Shown here in pieces: positions 34,540-42,548 of a DNA stretch of 64,000 nt. Position 1 is the first letter of the stretch. Every line of letters starts with the position of its first letter. Below the pieces are notes generated by a model that was given only the letters and a program-made list of their open reading frames with translations, was not told the DNA's origin and did no database searches. Origin of the DNA: an uncultured Paracoccus sp. (GTDB taxonomy: Bacteria; Pseudomonadota; Alphaproteobacteria; Rhodobacterales; Rhodobacteraceae); NCBI GenBank assembly GCA_934533075.1, contig CAKTBJ010000002.1, positions 1 through 64,000 on the forward strand, read 5' to 3'. The translations under genes and the position numbers were made by a program.

Positions 34540-35459
34540 GCCCGGCCCTCGCGGAAGGCGGCGAATTCGTCGGGCGTGGCATAGGAGGATTGCGCGCCGC
34601 GCCGGGTGATCGACAGGGCGGCATAGGCGGCGGCCCGGCGCAGCGCGGCCTCGGTCTCGGCGCCCTGCGACAGGAAGGCGGCGAAGGCGCCGATGAAGGC
34701 GTCGCCGGCGCCGGTGGTATCGACCGGCGTGACCGGCAGCGGGTCGATGGCGGTCACGGCATCACCCGTCACCAGCCGCGCGCCCCGCGCGCCAAGGGTC
34801 ACGATCACCTGCCCGATGCCGCCTTCGATCAGCCGGCGGGCGGCGGTGGCGATCTCGTCCTCGCTGCCGGTGGGCAGGCCGGACAGCATGGCCAGTTCCC
34901 CCTCGTTCGGGACCAGGAAGCCAAGCCCCTTCAGGCGCGCAAGGTCCAGCTCCGCCCGCGCGGGGGCCGGGTTCAGGATGGTGCGGATGCCCCGCGCCGC
35001 CGCCCAGGCGGTGGTGTGATAGACCACCTCCAGCGGCACCTCCAGTTGCATCAGGATCAGGTCGCAGCCGGCCAGAACCTCCGCCGCCGCGTCGATGTCG
35101 GCGGGGCAGAGCGTGGCATTGGCGCCCTTGACGATGAGGATCGCATTCTCGCCCGACGGCTCGACGAAGATCGGCGCGATGCCCGAGGCGCCCGGCACCA
35201 CCCGCACATGCCGCACATCCACGCCGGATTCGCGCAGGTTGGCGGTGATCTGCGGGCCGAAGATGTCGTCGCCCACGCAGCCGACCATCGCCGCCTGTGC
35301 CCCCAGCCGCGCCGCCGCCACCGCCTGATTGGCACCCTTGCCGCCGAAGAAGGTGGCGAAATCGGGGGCGTCCAGCGTCTCGCCCGGCGCCGGCATGCGG
35401 GTGATATAGGTCACCAGGTCGATATTGCACGAGCCGACCACGCCCACCCGCCCGCTCAT
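34536..35459 (-). CDS. rbsK: Ribokinase
   Basis: A 307-residue PfkB-family kinase: GSCNIDLVTYITRMPAPGET, FFGGKGANQAVAAARLG for ribose binding, and the anion-hole motif DTTGAGDAFIGAFAAF with the catalytic Asp. It phosphorylates ribose, and possibly deoxyribose given deoC downstream. It is coupled to deoC by a 4-bp overlap and to a small upstream gene by another 4-bp overlap. Start ATG 35459 gives the usual family N-terminus; a longer in-frame extension to 35516 has no family support. Confidence 0.92.
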   Translation of the reverse strand: MSGRVGVVGSCNIDLVTYITRMPAPGETLDAPDFATFFGGKGANQAVAAARLGAQAAMVGCVGDDIFGPQITANLRESGVDVRHVRVVPGASGIAPIFVEPSGENAILIVKGANATLCPADIDAAAEVLAGCDLILMQLEVPLEVVYHTTAWAAARGIRTILNPAPARAELDLARLKGLGFLVPNEGELAMLSGLPTGSEDEIATAARRLIEGGIGQVIVTLGARGARLVTGDAVTAIDPLPVTPVDTTGAGDAFIGAFAAFLSQGAETEAALRRAAAYAALSITRRGAQSSYATPDEFAAFREGRA

Positions 35460-35812
35460 CGCGCCACCTGCCCGGACAGGTCGGCGGCCATCGCCTCGCG
35501 CAGGACCGAGGCGCAAGGCGCGTCGAAATCGGCGACGGCCTCATAGGCCCCGGCGTCCAGATTCACGGCGCGCAGCCCGGCATAGCTTGTCCATTTCGCC
35601 CCGAGGCGGGCATCCAGATCATCGAACATCACATTGTAATCCTGAGGATTTTCGGCCGGAACGGCCAGCGGAACCGCGCAAACCGCCTCGGCCGGAGGCG
35701 GCGCGTCGCGGTCCTGCCCGGCAAAGGCATCGCTGGCCTGCGCAAGGGCGGCACCGGCGCAGGCCGGCATCGGCAGGCCGGCCAGCCATCCCGATCGTTC
35801 CCGTGCCCGCAT
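35456..35812 (-). CDS. Hypothetical protein, probably exported
   Basis: 118 residues whose stop overlaps the rbsK start by 4 bp, which supports a real coupled gene. The N-terminus (SGWLAGLPMPACAGAALAQA) is compatible with a short signal peptide. Two Cys occur later (AVCAVPLAV; DAPCASVL), and NPQDYNVMFDDLDARLGAKW may be a conserved core. No family recognised. It might be a chance frame in GC-rich DNA, but the overlap and codon use favour a gene. Confidence 0.5.
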   Translation of the reverse strand: MRARERSGWLAGLPMPACAGAALAQASDAFAGQDRDAPPPAEAVCAVPLAVPAENPQDYNVMFDDLDARLGAKWTSYAGLRAVNLDAGAYEAVADFDAPCASVLREAMAADLSGQVAR

Positions 35813-35976
35813 GTGGTTCCCCCGCTGAATACCCCGCCAGTTCGCCCCTTTCCCGGTGCGCCGTCAAGGCCGCCCCGTTTCGCCGCGATGCGGCAAATCC
35901 GGGCTTGCCGAATCGGGCGGCTGCCGCCACAGCTTGCGCAACATTCTTGCCCCCAGACTGCAAAGCCGAGGTTCCG

Positions 35977-36831
35977 ATGCCCGCGCGTCCCTATCGTTCC
36001 GTTCTTTACATCCCCGGCGCGAATGCCCGCGCGCTGGAAAAGGCGCGCAGCCTTGCCACCGATGCGATCATCTTCGATCTGGAGGATGCCGTGGCCCCCG
36101 AGGCCAAGCCCGGCGCCCGCGCGCAGCTGGCCGCCGCCCTGCGCGAGGATTACGGCAACCGCGCCCGCATCGTGCGCATCAACGGGCTGGATACCGAATG
36201 GGGCGAGGCCGATGCCCGCGCCTTTGCGGACGCGCCCGGCGTCGATGCCGTGCTGATTCCCAAGGTCAACGCCCCTGCCGATCTGGACCGCGTGGCCGCC
36301 CTTGTCCCCGGCCGCCCCCTCTGGGCGATGATGGAGACGCCGCTGGCCATGCTCAACGCCGCCGCCATCGCCGCGCATCCCCGGCTGGAGGGCATGGTCA
36401 TGGGCACCAACGACCTGGCCAAGGAACTGAACAGCCGCCCGCGCCCGGACCGGCTGCCGATGCAGGCGGGTCTGGGCCTGTGCCTGCTGGCCGCCAAGGC
36501 CCATGACCGGGTGATCGTCGACGGCGTCTATAACGCCTTCAAGGACGAGGACGGGCTGGCCGCCGAATGCGCGCAGGGCCGCGACATGGGCTTCGACGGC
36601 AAGACCCTGATCCATCCCGCGCAGCTGGACATCGCCAACCGCGCCTTCGCGCCGACCGAGGCCGAGGTGGACCTCGCCCGCCGCCAGATCGCCGGTTTCG
36701 AGGCCGCGATGGCGGCCGGGCAGGGCGTCGCCGTGGTCGACGGCAAGATCGTCGAGAACCTCCATGTCGCCACCGCGCGCCGCCTGATCGCGCAGGCCGA
36801 GGCGATTGCGGCCATGACCCCGCAGGACTAA
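35977..36831 (+). CDS. mcl2: (3S)-malyl-CoA thioesterase (HpcH/HpaI family)
   Basis: A 284-residue CitE/HpcH-type protein: YRSVLYIPGANARALEKARS, AIIFDLEDAVAPEAKPGARA with the Mg-binding Glu and Asp, and METPLAMLNAAAIAAHPRLE, GMVMGTNDLAKELNSRPRPD, GKTLIHPAQLDIANRAF. It is close in length and layout to Rhodobacter Mcl2, which hydrolyses (3S)-malyl-CoA to malate and CoA at the end of the ethylmalonyl-CoA pathway. Malyl-CoA or citramalyl-CoA lyase activity is the alternative. Mesaconyl-CoA hydratase is encoded 790 bp downstream, supporting the pathway. Confidence 0.88.
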   Translation: MPARPYRSVLYIPGANARALEKARSLATDAIIFDLEDAVAPEAKPGARAQLAAALREDYGNRARIVRINGLDTEWGEADARAFADAPGVDAVLIPKVNAPADLDRVAALVPGRPLWAMMETPLAMLNAAAIAAHPRLEGMVMGTNDLAKELNSRPRPDRLPMQAGLGLCLLAAKAHDRVIVDGVYNAFKDEDGLAAECAQGRDMGFDGKTLIHPAQLDIANRAFAPTEAEVDLARRQIAGFEAAMAAGQGVAVVDGKIVENLHVATARRLIAQAEAIAAMTPQD

Positions 36832-36861
36832 GCTGCCCGCAAAACCGGATCGGGGGATGCG

Positions 36862-37413
36862 ATGGGCTTGATGCTGCTGGGTCTGCTGCTGTGGTTCGAC
36901 GCGCATCTGTTCAAGCGCATCCTGCCGCGCCGCCGCGCGCAACTGGGCGACAAGGGGCGCGGGCTGGTCGCGCTGACCCTGCTGCTGGGCGTGGTGCTGA
37001 TGGTGCTGGGCTATCGCATGGCGACCGGCCCGGTCTGGTGGGGCGCCGGCCCGGCGCTGAAGGGCGTCAACAACCTGATGGTGCTGGCGGCCTTCTACCT
37101 GTTCGCCGCCGACGGCATGAAGACCTGGGCCGCGCGCCGCCTGCGCCACCCGCAGCTGACGGCGTTTTCCCTCTGGGCGGCGGGGCATATGCTGGTCAAC
37201 GGCGATCTGCCCTCGCTGATCCTGTTCGGCGGGCTGCTGGCCTGGGCGTTGCTGGAAATGGCGGTCATCAACCACCAGGAACCGCAATGGACCCCCGCCG
37301 CCGCCGCCGTCCAGCCCCGCAAGGAGGTCATGGCGGCGGCCGGCGGCCTGGTCGTCTTTCTCGTCGTGGGGCTGATCCACGCGCAACTGGGTCCGAACCC
37401 GTTTGGAGGCTGA
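36862..37413 (+). CDS. NnrU-family membrane protein
   Basis: A 183-residue integral membrane protein with about five to six helices, starting MGLMLLGLLLWFDAHLFKRI. It has the NnrU-like feature of His-containing helices (WAAGHMLVNGDLPSLILFGG) that resembles heme- or NO-related NnrU/MtnR proteins. NnrU was named in Rhodobacter for nitrite/NO metabolism, but its biochemical role is unknown. Here it lies between mcl2 and mch, so a link to the CoA pathway cannot be excluded. Confidence 0.88.
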   Translation: MGLMLLGLLLWFDAHLFKRILPRRRAQLGDKGRGLVALTLLLGVVLMVLGYRMATGPVWWGAGPALKGVNNLMVLAAFYLFAADGMKTWAARRLRHPQLTAFSLWAAGHMLVNGDLPSLILFGGLLAWALLEMAVINHQEPQWTPAAAAVQPRKEVMAAAGGLVVFLVVGLIHAQLGPNPFGG

Positions 37414-37414
37414 T

Positions 37415-37621
37415 ATGGCTGTGCTTTACCGTCTGGTGACCGAGGATGACACCTCGGCCTTCTGTCACAAGGTCTGCAAGGCGCTGGCCGATGGCTGGGT
37501 GCTGCATGGCAGCCCCTCGATGACCTTCGATGCGGCGCGGGGCGTGGTGCGCTGCGCGCAGGCCGTGACCAAGGAGGTCGCTGCCGACTATCACCCCGAG
37601 ATGAAACTGGGCCAACAATGA
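37415..37621 (+). CDS. DUF1737-domain protein
   Basis: A 68-residue soluble protein matching the DUF1737 pattern: YRLVTEDDTSAFCHKVCKAL, then DGWVLHGSPSMTFDAARG. It follows the NnrU-like gene after 1 bp and overlaps the mch start by 4 bp, so it is in the same operon. Function is unknown. DUF1737 proteins are small and usually encoded next to CoA or membrane enzymes. ATG 37415 is preferred over an in-frame ATG 12 bases upstream, which lies inside the NnrU frame. Confidence 0.85.
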   Translation: MAVLYRLVTEDDTSAFCHKVCKALADGWVLHGSPSMTFDAARGVVRCAQAVTKEVAADYHPEMKLGQQ

Positions 37622-38652
37622 CCAAGACCAATCCCGGCCGCTTCTTCGAGGATTACCGCCTGGGCGAGGTGATCCGCCATGCCGTGCCGCGCACCCTCTC
37701 GGGCGGCGAGCGGGCGCTTTATCATGCGCTGTATCCGGCGCGCGGGGCGCTTTATTCCTCGGACGAGTTCGCGCGGACCTGCGGGCTGCCGGCCTCGCCG
37801 CTGGACGACCTGATCGCGTTCCACACCGTCTTCGGCAAGACCGTCCCGGACGTGTCGCTGAACGCGGTCGCGAATCTGGGCTATGCCGAGGGGCGCTTCC
37901 ATCGCCGCGTCTGGCCGGGCGACACCTTGCGCGCGCAGTCCGAGGTGATCGGCCTCAAGGAGAACTCGAACGGCAAGACCGGCGTGGTCTGGGTGCGCAC
38001 GCGCGGGTTGAACCAGCGCAACGACCTGGTGCTGGACTATGTGCGCTGGGTGATGCTGCGCAAGCGCGATGCCGCGGCGCCCGCGCCCGAGGCGGTGGTG
38101 CCCGTGCTGGCGCCCGCCGTGGCGGCCTCGGATCTGGTGGTGCCGAAGGGGCTGGATTTCAGCCGCTACGACTTCACGCTGGCCGGCGAGCCGCATCGCT
38201 GGGACGAGTATGCGGTGGGCGAGCGCATCGACCATGTGGACGCCGTGACGGTGGAGGAGGCCGAGCATATGCTGGCCACGCGCCTGTGGCAGAACACCGC
38301 GAAAGTGCATTTCGACGCCACCGCGCGCGAGGACGGGCGGCGGCTGATCTATGGCGGCCATGTCATCAGCCTTGCGCGGGCGCTGTCGTTCAACGGGCTG
38401 GCCAATGCGCAGATGATCGTGGCGATCAACGGCGGCAGCCATGCCAATCCGTGCTTTGCCGGCGATACCGTGCGGGCCTGGTCCGAGGTGCTGGACAAGG
38501 CCGAGACCCCGGCGCCGGGCGTCGGCGCGCTGCGGCTGCGGCTGGTCGCCGCCAAGGTCGGCGGCGAGGCCTTCGCGCTGAAGGACGCGGCCGGGCGCTA
38601 TGACCCGTCGGTGCTGCTCGACCTGGATTATTGGGTGCTGGTGCCGCGCTAG
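37618..38652 (+). CDS. mch: Mesaconyl-CoA hydratase
   Basis: Hydrates mesaconyl-CoA to beta-methylmalyl-CoA in the ethylmalonyl-CoA pathway. The 344-residue protein is a double hot-dog MaoC-type: GRFFEDYRLGEVIRHAVPRT and SEVIGLKENSNGKTGVVWVR in the first half, FDATAREDGRRLIYGGHVIS in the second, which carries the hydratase-2-like motif. Together with mcl2 it identifies this pathway for acetyl-CoA assimilation. Its start overlaps the DUF1737 stop by 4 bp. Confidence 0.93.
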   Translation: MTKTNPGRFFEDYRLGEVIRHAVPRTLSGGERALYHALYPARGALYSSDEFARTCGLPASPLDDLIAFHTVFGKTVPDVSLNAVANLGYAEGRFHRRVWPGDTLRAQSEVIGLKENSNGKTGVVWVRTRGLNQRNDLVLDYVRWVMLRKRDAAAPAPEAVVPVLAPAVAASDLVVPKGLDFSRYDFTLAGEPHRWDEYAVGERIDHVDAVTVEEAEHMLATRLWQNTAKVHFDATAREDGRRLIYGGHVISLARALSFNGLANAQMIVAINGGSHANPCFAGDTVRAWSEVLDKAETPAPGVGALRLRLVAAKVGGEAFALKDAAGRYDPSVLLDLDYWVLVPR

Positions 38653-38661
38653 GCGGCGCCT

Positions 38662-38796
38662 TCAGGCGGCCAGCGGCAGATAGTCGTTGGCCACCGGCTG
38701 CGGGCGCGGGGCCTCGGCGTCGTAATAGCCATACATCTGCGCGATCACGGCTTCGGCGAGTTCACGCGGCACGGGCTTCAGGGATTTGCGGGCCAT
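38662..38796 (-). CDS. Small hypothetical protein, 44 residues
   Basis: Reads MARKSLKPVPRELAEAVIAQ and MYGYYDAEAPRP. The start at 38796 follows AGGAGG-type sequence (GAGGCCGTC region, weak). The pattern of a short basic helix followed by a Tyr-rich stretch resembles a small conserved protein seen beside CreD or mch in Rhodobacterales, but I cannot name it. An upstream in-frame ATG would lengthen it to 64 residues. Confidence 0.55.
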   Translation of the reverse strand: MARKSLKPVPRELAEAVIAQMYGYYDAEAPRPQPVANDYLPLAA

Positions 38797-38877
38797 GACG
38801 GCCTCCTGTGCAAGGGCATCCTCCCTTGCGACAAGATAGGCGCGCGGCACCGGCAAGGCCAGTGCCGCAACGCAGCG

Positions 38878-40281
38878 TCAGGTGCGGCTTTCCGGCGCGG
38901 GCGCAGGCGCGGCGGGCCGGGCGGGACCATACCAGTTTTCGTTGCGGGTCATGATCATCGTCGCTGCCAGCGCCACGAAGGCCAGCGTCGCCCCCGCCAG
39001 CAGCGCGTAATCCACGCTGCGCAGGATCAGCCACAACACGGCATACAGTGCGATCAGCAGCGCGCTCATCACCCATGTCCGCCGTCCCATCCGCAAGGCG
39101 GTGGCGCCGAACAGCGTCAGCAGCGCGATGGTCGCCGCCGACGAACCGAGGAAGGCCGCGCCAAAGCCGAAATGCTCGGCATAGGCGACCATCAGCAGGA
39201 CGAACAGCGACTGCGCCAGCCCGATCAGGATATATTGCACCGGATGGGCGGGGCGGTTGTCGCGGTTCTCGACCAGGAACACGGTCAGGAAGGTCAGCGC
39301 GATCATCAGGATCGCATAGCGGGTTGCCCGGAAGGCCTGCTGGTAGAAGTCGTTCTGCTTGAGGAAGCGCACGGCGGGATAGTCGCCGCTGACCTCCTGC
39401 ATCTGGTAGGGGTCCAGCCCCCCGCGCGAGGTCTGGGGCAGGGTGCGCGCCAGGTTGGGAATGGCCCATTCGGCGCGGAAGCCGGTCTCGGTCACTTCGG
39501 AGCCATCCGGCAGCACGCCGGCAAAGCCCGGATCGGGCCAGTCGCCGGTCATGCTGATGCGGCTGATCCGTCCCACCGGCGCAACCCGCAGCACGGCCGA
39601 GCCGCGCAGCGACAGCGTGCCCTCCACCGCCAGCCCGTCCGGGCCGCGCGGATCGCCCAGCCGGGCCTCGATCCCCTCGCCGCCGCGATCGCTGCGCATC
39701 GGCTCCAGCACCAGCGGCTCGCCGTTGCGGGTGATCGTGGTCTCGCCGCGCAGGCCCTTGTTCCAGGTGATGTCAAGCTGGATGCGGGCATCGTCCCATT
39801 GCACGGTCTCGTTCGGGGCGATCGTGCCGGCAAGGTCGGGGATGATGAAACGGGTCTGGAAATCCACCGCGGCGGTATAGACCGGCACGTCGAACACCCC
39901 GCGCCGGCGGATTTCGCTATCGGCCTGCGCGGTCAGGTCGAAGCTTTCCGGCAGCAGGATCAGCGGCGCGGCGTCGACCACGCGGGTCACGCGGCGCTCG
40001 GCCGTGGCGGGACGGTCGGCCCCGCCGGTGATGGTCGCGCCGGCGGCATTGCCGGCATCCGAGACGGTTTCCGTCGTCGTCACCGTGGCCCGCACCGGCA
40101 CCACGATGCGCGGGCCGGAGATCAGCTGCTCGCCCGCCCATTCGCGTTCCACCCCATAGGCGGCATCGCGGGCGGTGGACAGGCGGTCGCCGATCACCGC
40201 GGCCACCATGAACAGCGGCAGGGCCATCAGCAGCACCAGCAGCGCGACGATCAGGAACCGCGTTCCGGCATGCTGGATCAT
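38878..40281 (-). CDS. creD: Cell envelope integrity protein CreD
   Basis: The 467-residue inner-membrane protein has one N-terminal helix (FLIVALLVLLMALPLFMVAA), a long periplasmic part of about 280 residues, and five C-terminal helices. It carries CreD hallmarks: LLPESFDLTAQADSEIRRRG and GVFDVPVYTAAVDFQ, YQQAFRATRYAILMIALTFL, and the helix ending VENRDNRPAHPVQYILIGLA. CreD gives colicin E2 tolerance in E. coli, but its activity is unknown. No CreBC two-component pair is adjacent. It lies directly downstream of sdhB. Confidence 0.93.
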   Translation of the reverse strand: MIQHAGTRFLIVALLVLLMALPLFMVAAVIGDRLSTARDAAYGVEREWAGEQLISGPRIVVPVRATVTTTETVSDAGNAAGATITGGADRPATAERRVTRVVDAAPLILLPESFDLTAQADSEIRRRGVFDVPVYTAAVDFQTRFIIPDLAGTIAPNETVQWDDARIQLDITWNKGLRGETTITRNGEPLVLEPMRSDRGGEGIEARLGDPRGPDGLAVEGTLSLRGSAVLRVAPVGRISRISMTGDWPDPGFAGVLPDGSEVTETGFRAEWAIPNLARTLPQTSRGGLDPYQMQEVSGDYPAVRFLKQNDFYQQAFRATRYAILMIALTFLTVFLVENRDNRPAHPVQYILIGLAQSLFVLLMVAYAEHFGFGAAFLGSSAATIALLTLFGATALRMGRRTWVMSALLIALYAVLWLILRSVDYALLAGATLAFVALAATMIMTRNENWYGPARPAAPAPAPESRT

Positions 40282-40296
40282 GGCCCTTGTCCTTTC

Positions 40297-41085
40297 TTAC
40301 AGCCCGCCGGACGCGCGATCGACCATCAGATGCTTGATCGAGGCGATGGCCTTGGCGGGGTTCAGCCCCTTGGGGCAGGTATTGGTGCAGTTCATGATCG
40401 TGTGGCAGCGATACAGCTTGAACGGGTCCTCAAGGTCGTCCAGCCGCTCCGGCGTGGCTTCATCGCGCGAGTCGATGATCCAGCGATAGGCATGCAGCAA
40501 GGCCGCCGGGCCGAGATACTTGTCCGAGTTCCACCAGTAGCTGGGGCAGGCGGTCGAGCAGCAGGCGCACATCACGCATTCATAAAGCCCGTCCAGCTTC
40601 TTGCGGTCCTCGATGGATTGCAGCCATTCCTTGACCGGGGTCGGGGAATGCGTCTCCAGATAGGGGTTCACGCTGGCATGCTGGGCGTAGAACTGGGTCA
40701 GGTCGGGGATCAGGTCGCGCACCACCGGCATATGCGGCAGCGGATAGATGGCCACGTCGCCCTTGACCTCGTCGATGCCGTAGATGCAGGCCAGATGATT
40801 GCCGCCGTCGATGTTCATCGCGCAGGAGCCGCAAATCCCCTCGCGGCACGAGCGGCGGAAGGACAGGGTGGGGTCGATCTCGTTCTTGATCTTGATCAGC
40901 GCGTCCAGAACCATCGGGCCGCAGGTGTCCAGATCGACGAAATAGGTGTCGAGGCGCGGGTTCTCGCCGCTGTCCGGCTCCCAGCGGTAGATCTTGAACT
41001 TGCGCACGTTCGTGGCGCCTTCCGGCTTGGGCCAGGTCTTGCCGACCGTGATCCGGCTGTTCTTGGGAAGGGTGAATTCAACCAT
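40297..41085 (-). CDS. sdhB: Succinate dehydrogenase iron-sulfur subunit
   Basis: A 262-residue complex II subunit carrying the three Fe-S centres: [20 protein letters not shown] with the 2Fe-2S ligands, [16 protein letters not shown] for 4Fe-4S, and [20 protein letters not shown] for the 3Fe-4S cluster. It passes electrons from FAD of SdhA to quinone. It is separated from sdhA by three unrelated genes on the same strand. Start ATG 41085 follows a GAGACAG region with a weak ribosome binding site. Confidence 0.97.
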   Translation of the reverse strand: MVEFTLPKNSRITVGKTWPKPEGATNVRKFKIYRWEPDSGENPRLDTYFVDLDTCGPMVLDALIKIKNEIDPTLSFRRSCREGICGSCAMNIDGGNHLACIYGIDEVKGDVAIYPLPHMPVVRDLIPDLTQFYAQHASVNPYLETHSPTPVKEWLQSIEDRKKLDGLYECVMCACCSTACPSYWWNSDKYLGPAALLHAYRWIIDSRDEATPERLDDLEDPFKLYRCHTIMNCTNTCPKGLNPAKAIASIKHLMVDRASGGL

Positions 41086-41096
41086 GGGACTGTCTC

Positions 41097-41834
41097 CTAG
41101 GCTCGGAACGCTTGCGCGTCGAAGTCGGCGTAACGGATATTCGCATGCGGCGCGCCGCGCGCGAAAGAGCGCAGGACGGCGAGATGCTCGGGGTTGCGGG
41201 CGCGATGCACGGTCGCGAAAAGCGAGGTCTTGCGCAGGTTCTGCGGCAGGGCGTTGCGCAGCCAGTTCCCGGCGCGCGGCAGCACCCAGGGGCGGATGCC
41301 GCGCCGGTGCAGCCAACTGCCGAGGGCATAGTCGACGCTGCCGGCCAGCGGCTCGACCTCGGCCAGCGGCGGGATGGCGTCGCCGCGCGCGACGAGGGTG
41401 CCGGTGCCCAGGATGGTGGCGCCGCGCACGTCCCCGACCGGCTGGTGGAACAGGAAATTGTGCCAGGTAGGGCGGCCGTCGCCCTCACGCGGGGCGAAGG
41501 CGTTGCCCTGATAGCCATAGGCACGCCCGTCAAAGCCCATCGGCCCGATCAGTGCCAGCGAGCGGGCGACGTAATCGGGTGGATAGGCGATGTCGTCGTC
41601 GATGGTGAAGACGATGTCCTCGGGCGCGGGGGGGAACCAGAACTTGCCGGCATCCTTCACGTCGCGGTCGGGGATGATCGCCATCACCTTGGGGTCGCGG
41701 GCCAGAAAGCCCGGCACCGAGTCATAGCCGTTCAGCACCACGAACAGCCGGTCCACCTGCGGCAGGATCGCATCCGTCACCCGGCGCAGGATGCGCCTTC
41801 GGGGCGGGAAGGTGGCCAGATGGGCGCGGATCAT
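41097..41834 (-). CDS. Glycosyltransferase-like protein within the sdh operon
   Basis: A 245-residue protein with a GT-A-type core: [20 protein letters not shown], then [20 protein letters not shown] with a DDD acidic triad where GT-A enzymes bind metal and sugar nucleotide, and [20 protein letters not shown]. Acceptor and sugar are unknown. There is no membrane segment. It begins 6 bp after the second lipoprotein gene and 11 bp before sdhB, so it is co-transcribed with complex II genes, an odd placement. Confidence 0.78.
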   Translation of the reverse strand: MIRAHLATFPPRRRILRRVTDAILPQVDRLFVVLNGYDSVPGFLARDPKVMAIIPDRDVKDAGKFWFPPAPEDIVFTIDDDIAYPPDYVARSLALIGPMGFDGRAYGYQGNAFAPREGDGRPTWHNFLFHQPVGDVRGATILGTGTLVARGDAIPPLAEVEPLAGSVDYALGSWLHRRGIRPWVLPRAGNWLRNALPQNLRKTSLFATVHRARNPEHLAVLRSFARGAPHANIRYADFDAQAFRA

Positions 41835-41840
41835 GGCGGC

Positions 41841-42191
41841 TCAGCCCCGCATGTCGGGATGGCCGGCCAACGGATAGCGCGGCATCTGGCCCGAACGCTG
41901 CATGACGCAGCGCCGGAACGCCTCGGCGGTGTCGCCGGCCGAGGCGCGCTCGGGCGACATGGAGACCGAGAGGCCGGCATGGGGGCGGACCCGGCCGCCC
42001 CCGCCGATGCCCACGCCCATCGACAGGCGCGGCTCGGACCGCATGCTATAGGTCTGGACATCGGCCGCGCAGCTTTGCTCGGCCTGCTCGACGGGGACCA
42101 GCGCCGGCGCGCAGCCCGCCACCGCCGCCAGCCCGCACAGGGCGGCGGCGAGGGACAGGCGGCTCGGGCGACGGTCCCCGCGCATGGTCAT
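41841..42191 (-). CDS. Small putative lipoprotein in the sdh operon
   Basis: 116 residues with a lipoprotein signal sequence ending AVAGC (lipobox; Cys at about residue 27). The mature part includes EPRLSMGVGIGGGGRVRPHA and a C-terminal EAFRRCVMQRSGQ. The start ATG 42191 overlaps the stop of the preceding lipoprotein gene (ATGA), showing coupling. No family recognised. It may be an outer-membrane or periplasmic partner of the adjacent gene. Confidence 0.75.
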   Translation of the reverse strand: MTMRGDRRPSRLSLAAALCGLAAVAGCAPALVPVEQAEQSCAADVQTYSMRSEPRLSMGVGIGGGGRVRPHAGLSVSMSPERASAGDTAEAFRRCVMQRSGQMPRYPLAGHPDMRG

Positions 42192-42547
42192 CACGCCGTG
42201 CGCGCCGCGGCGCTGATGCATTGCGTGGTGGCCGGGCGCTGCACGATCGAGGCCACGGCCCCCGCGGCACGGCCGTTGTCGCCCGCCGACATCGAGGCCA
42301 GATCGACGATCTCGGCCATGTTGGCGTTCTGGATCACGCAATTGGTATAGGGGGCGACGTTCACGCCGGGCAGGCGCTTGGCCATCTCGCGGCTGACCAC
42401 CTGCTGGGCGGCGGTGCGCATGGCGGGGGTCACCGGATCGACCGGCTGCGGCAGGGGGACCGGCTGCGGCGCCGGGGCCGGCACGGGACCATAGACGCAG
42501 CCGGCAAGCGTCAGGCTGGCCAGCGTCAGGGGCAGGATAAGGCGCAT
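42191..42547 (-). CDS. Small putative lipoprotein next to sdhA
   Basis: 118 residues beginning MRLILPLTLASLTLAGCVYG, a lipobox LAGC with Cys at residue 17, followed by a proline-rich linker (PVPAPAPQPVPLPQPVDPVT). A helical part contains SREMAKRLPGVNVAPYTNCV, ending TQCISAAART with paired Cys. It starts 1 bp downstream of sdhA's stop and overlaps the next lipoprotein gene by 3 bp. It lies in the same transcript as sdhA. Confidence 0.78.
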   Translation of the reverse strand: MRLILPLTLASLTLAGCVYGPVPAPAPQPVPLPQPVDPVTPAMRTAAQQVVSREMAKRLPGVNVAPYTNCVIQNANMAEIVDLASMSAGDNGRAAGAVASIVQRPATTQCISAAARTA

Positions 42548-42548
42548 G

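Noticed and set aside
31363..34584. A 1073-codon plus-strand frame across ALDH16 and deoC
   Set aside because: Antisense to two recognised enzymes; Arg/Gly/His/Ala-rich product without domains.
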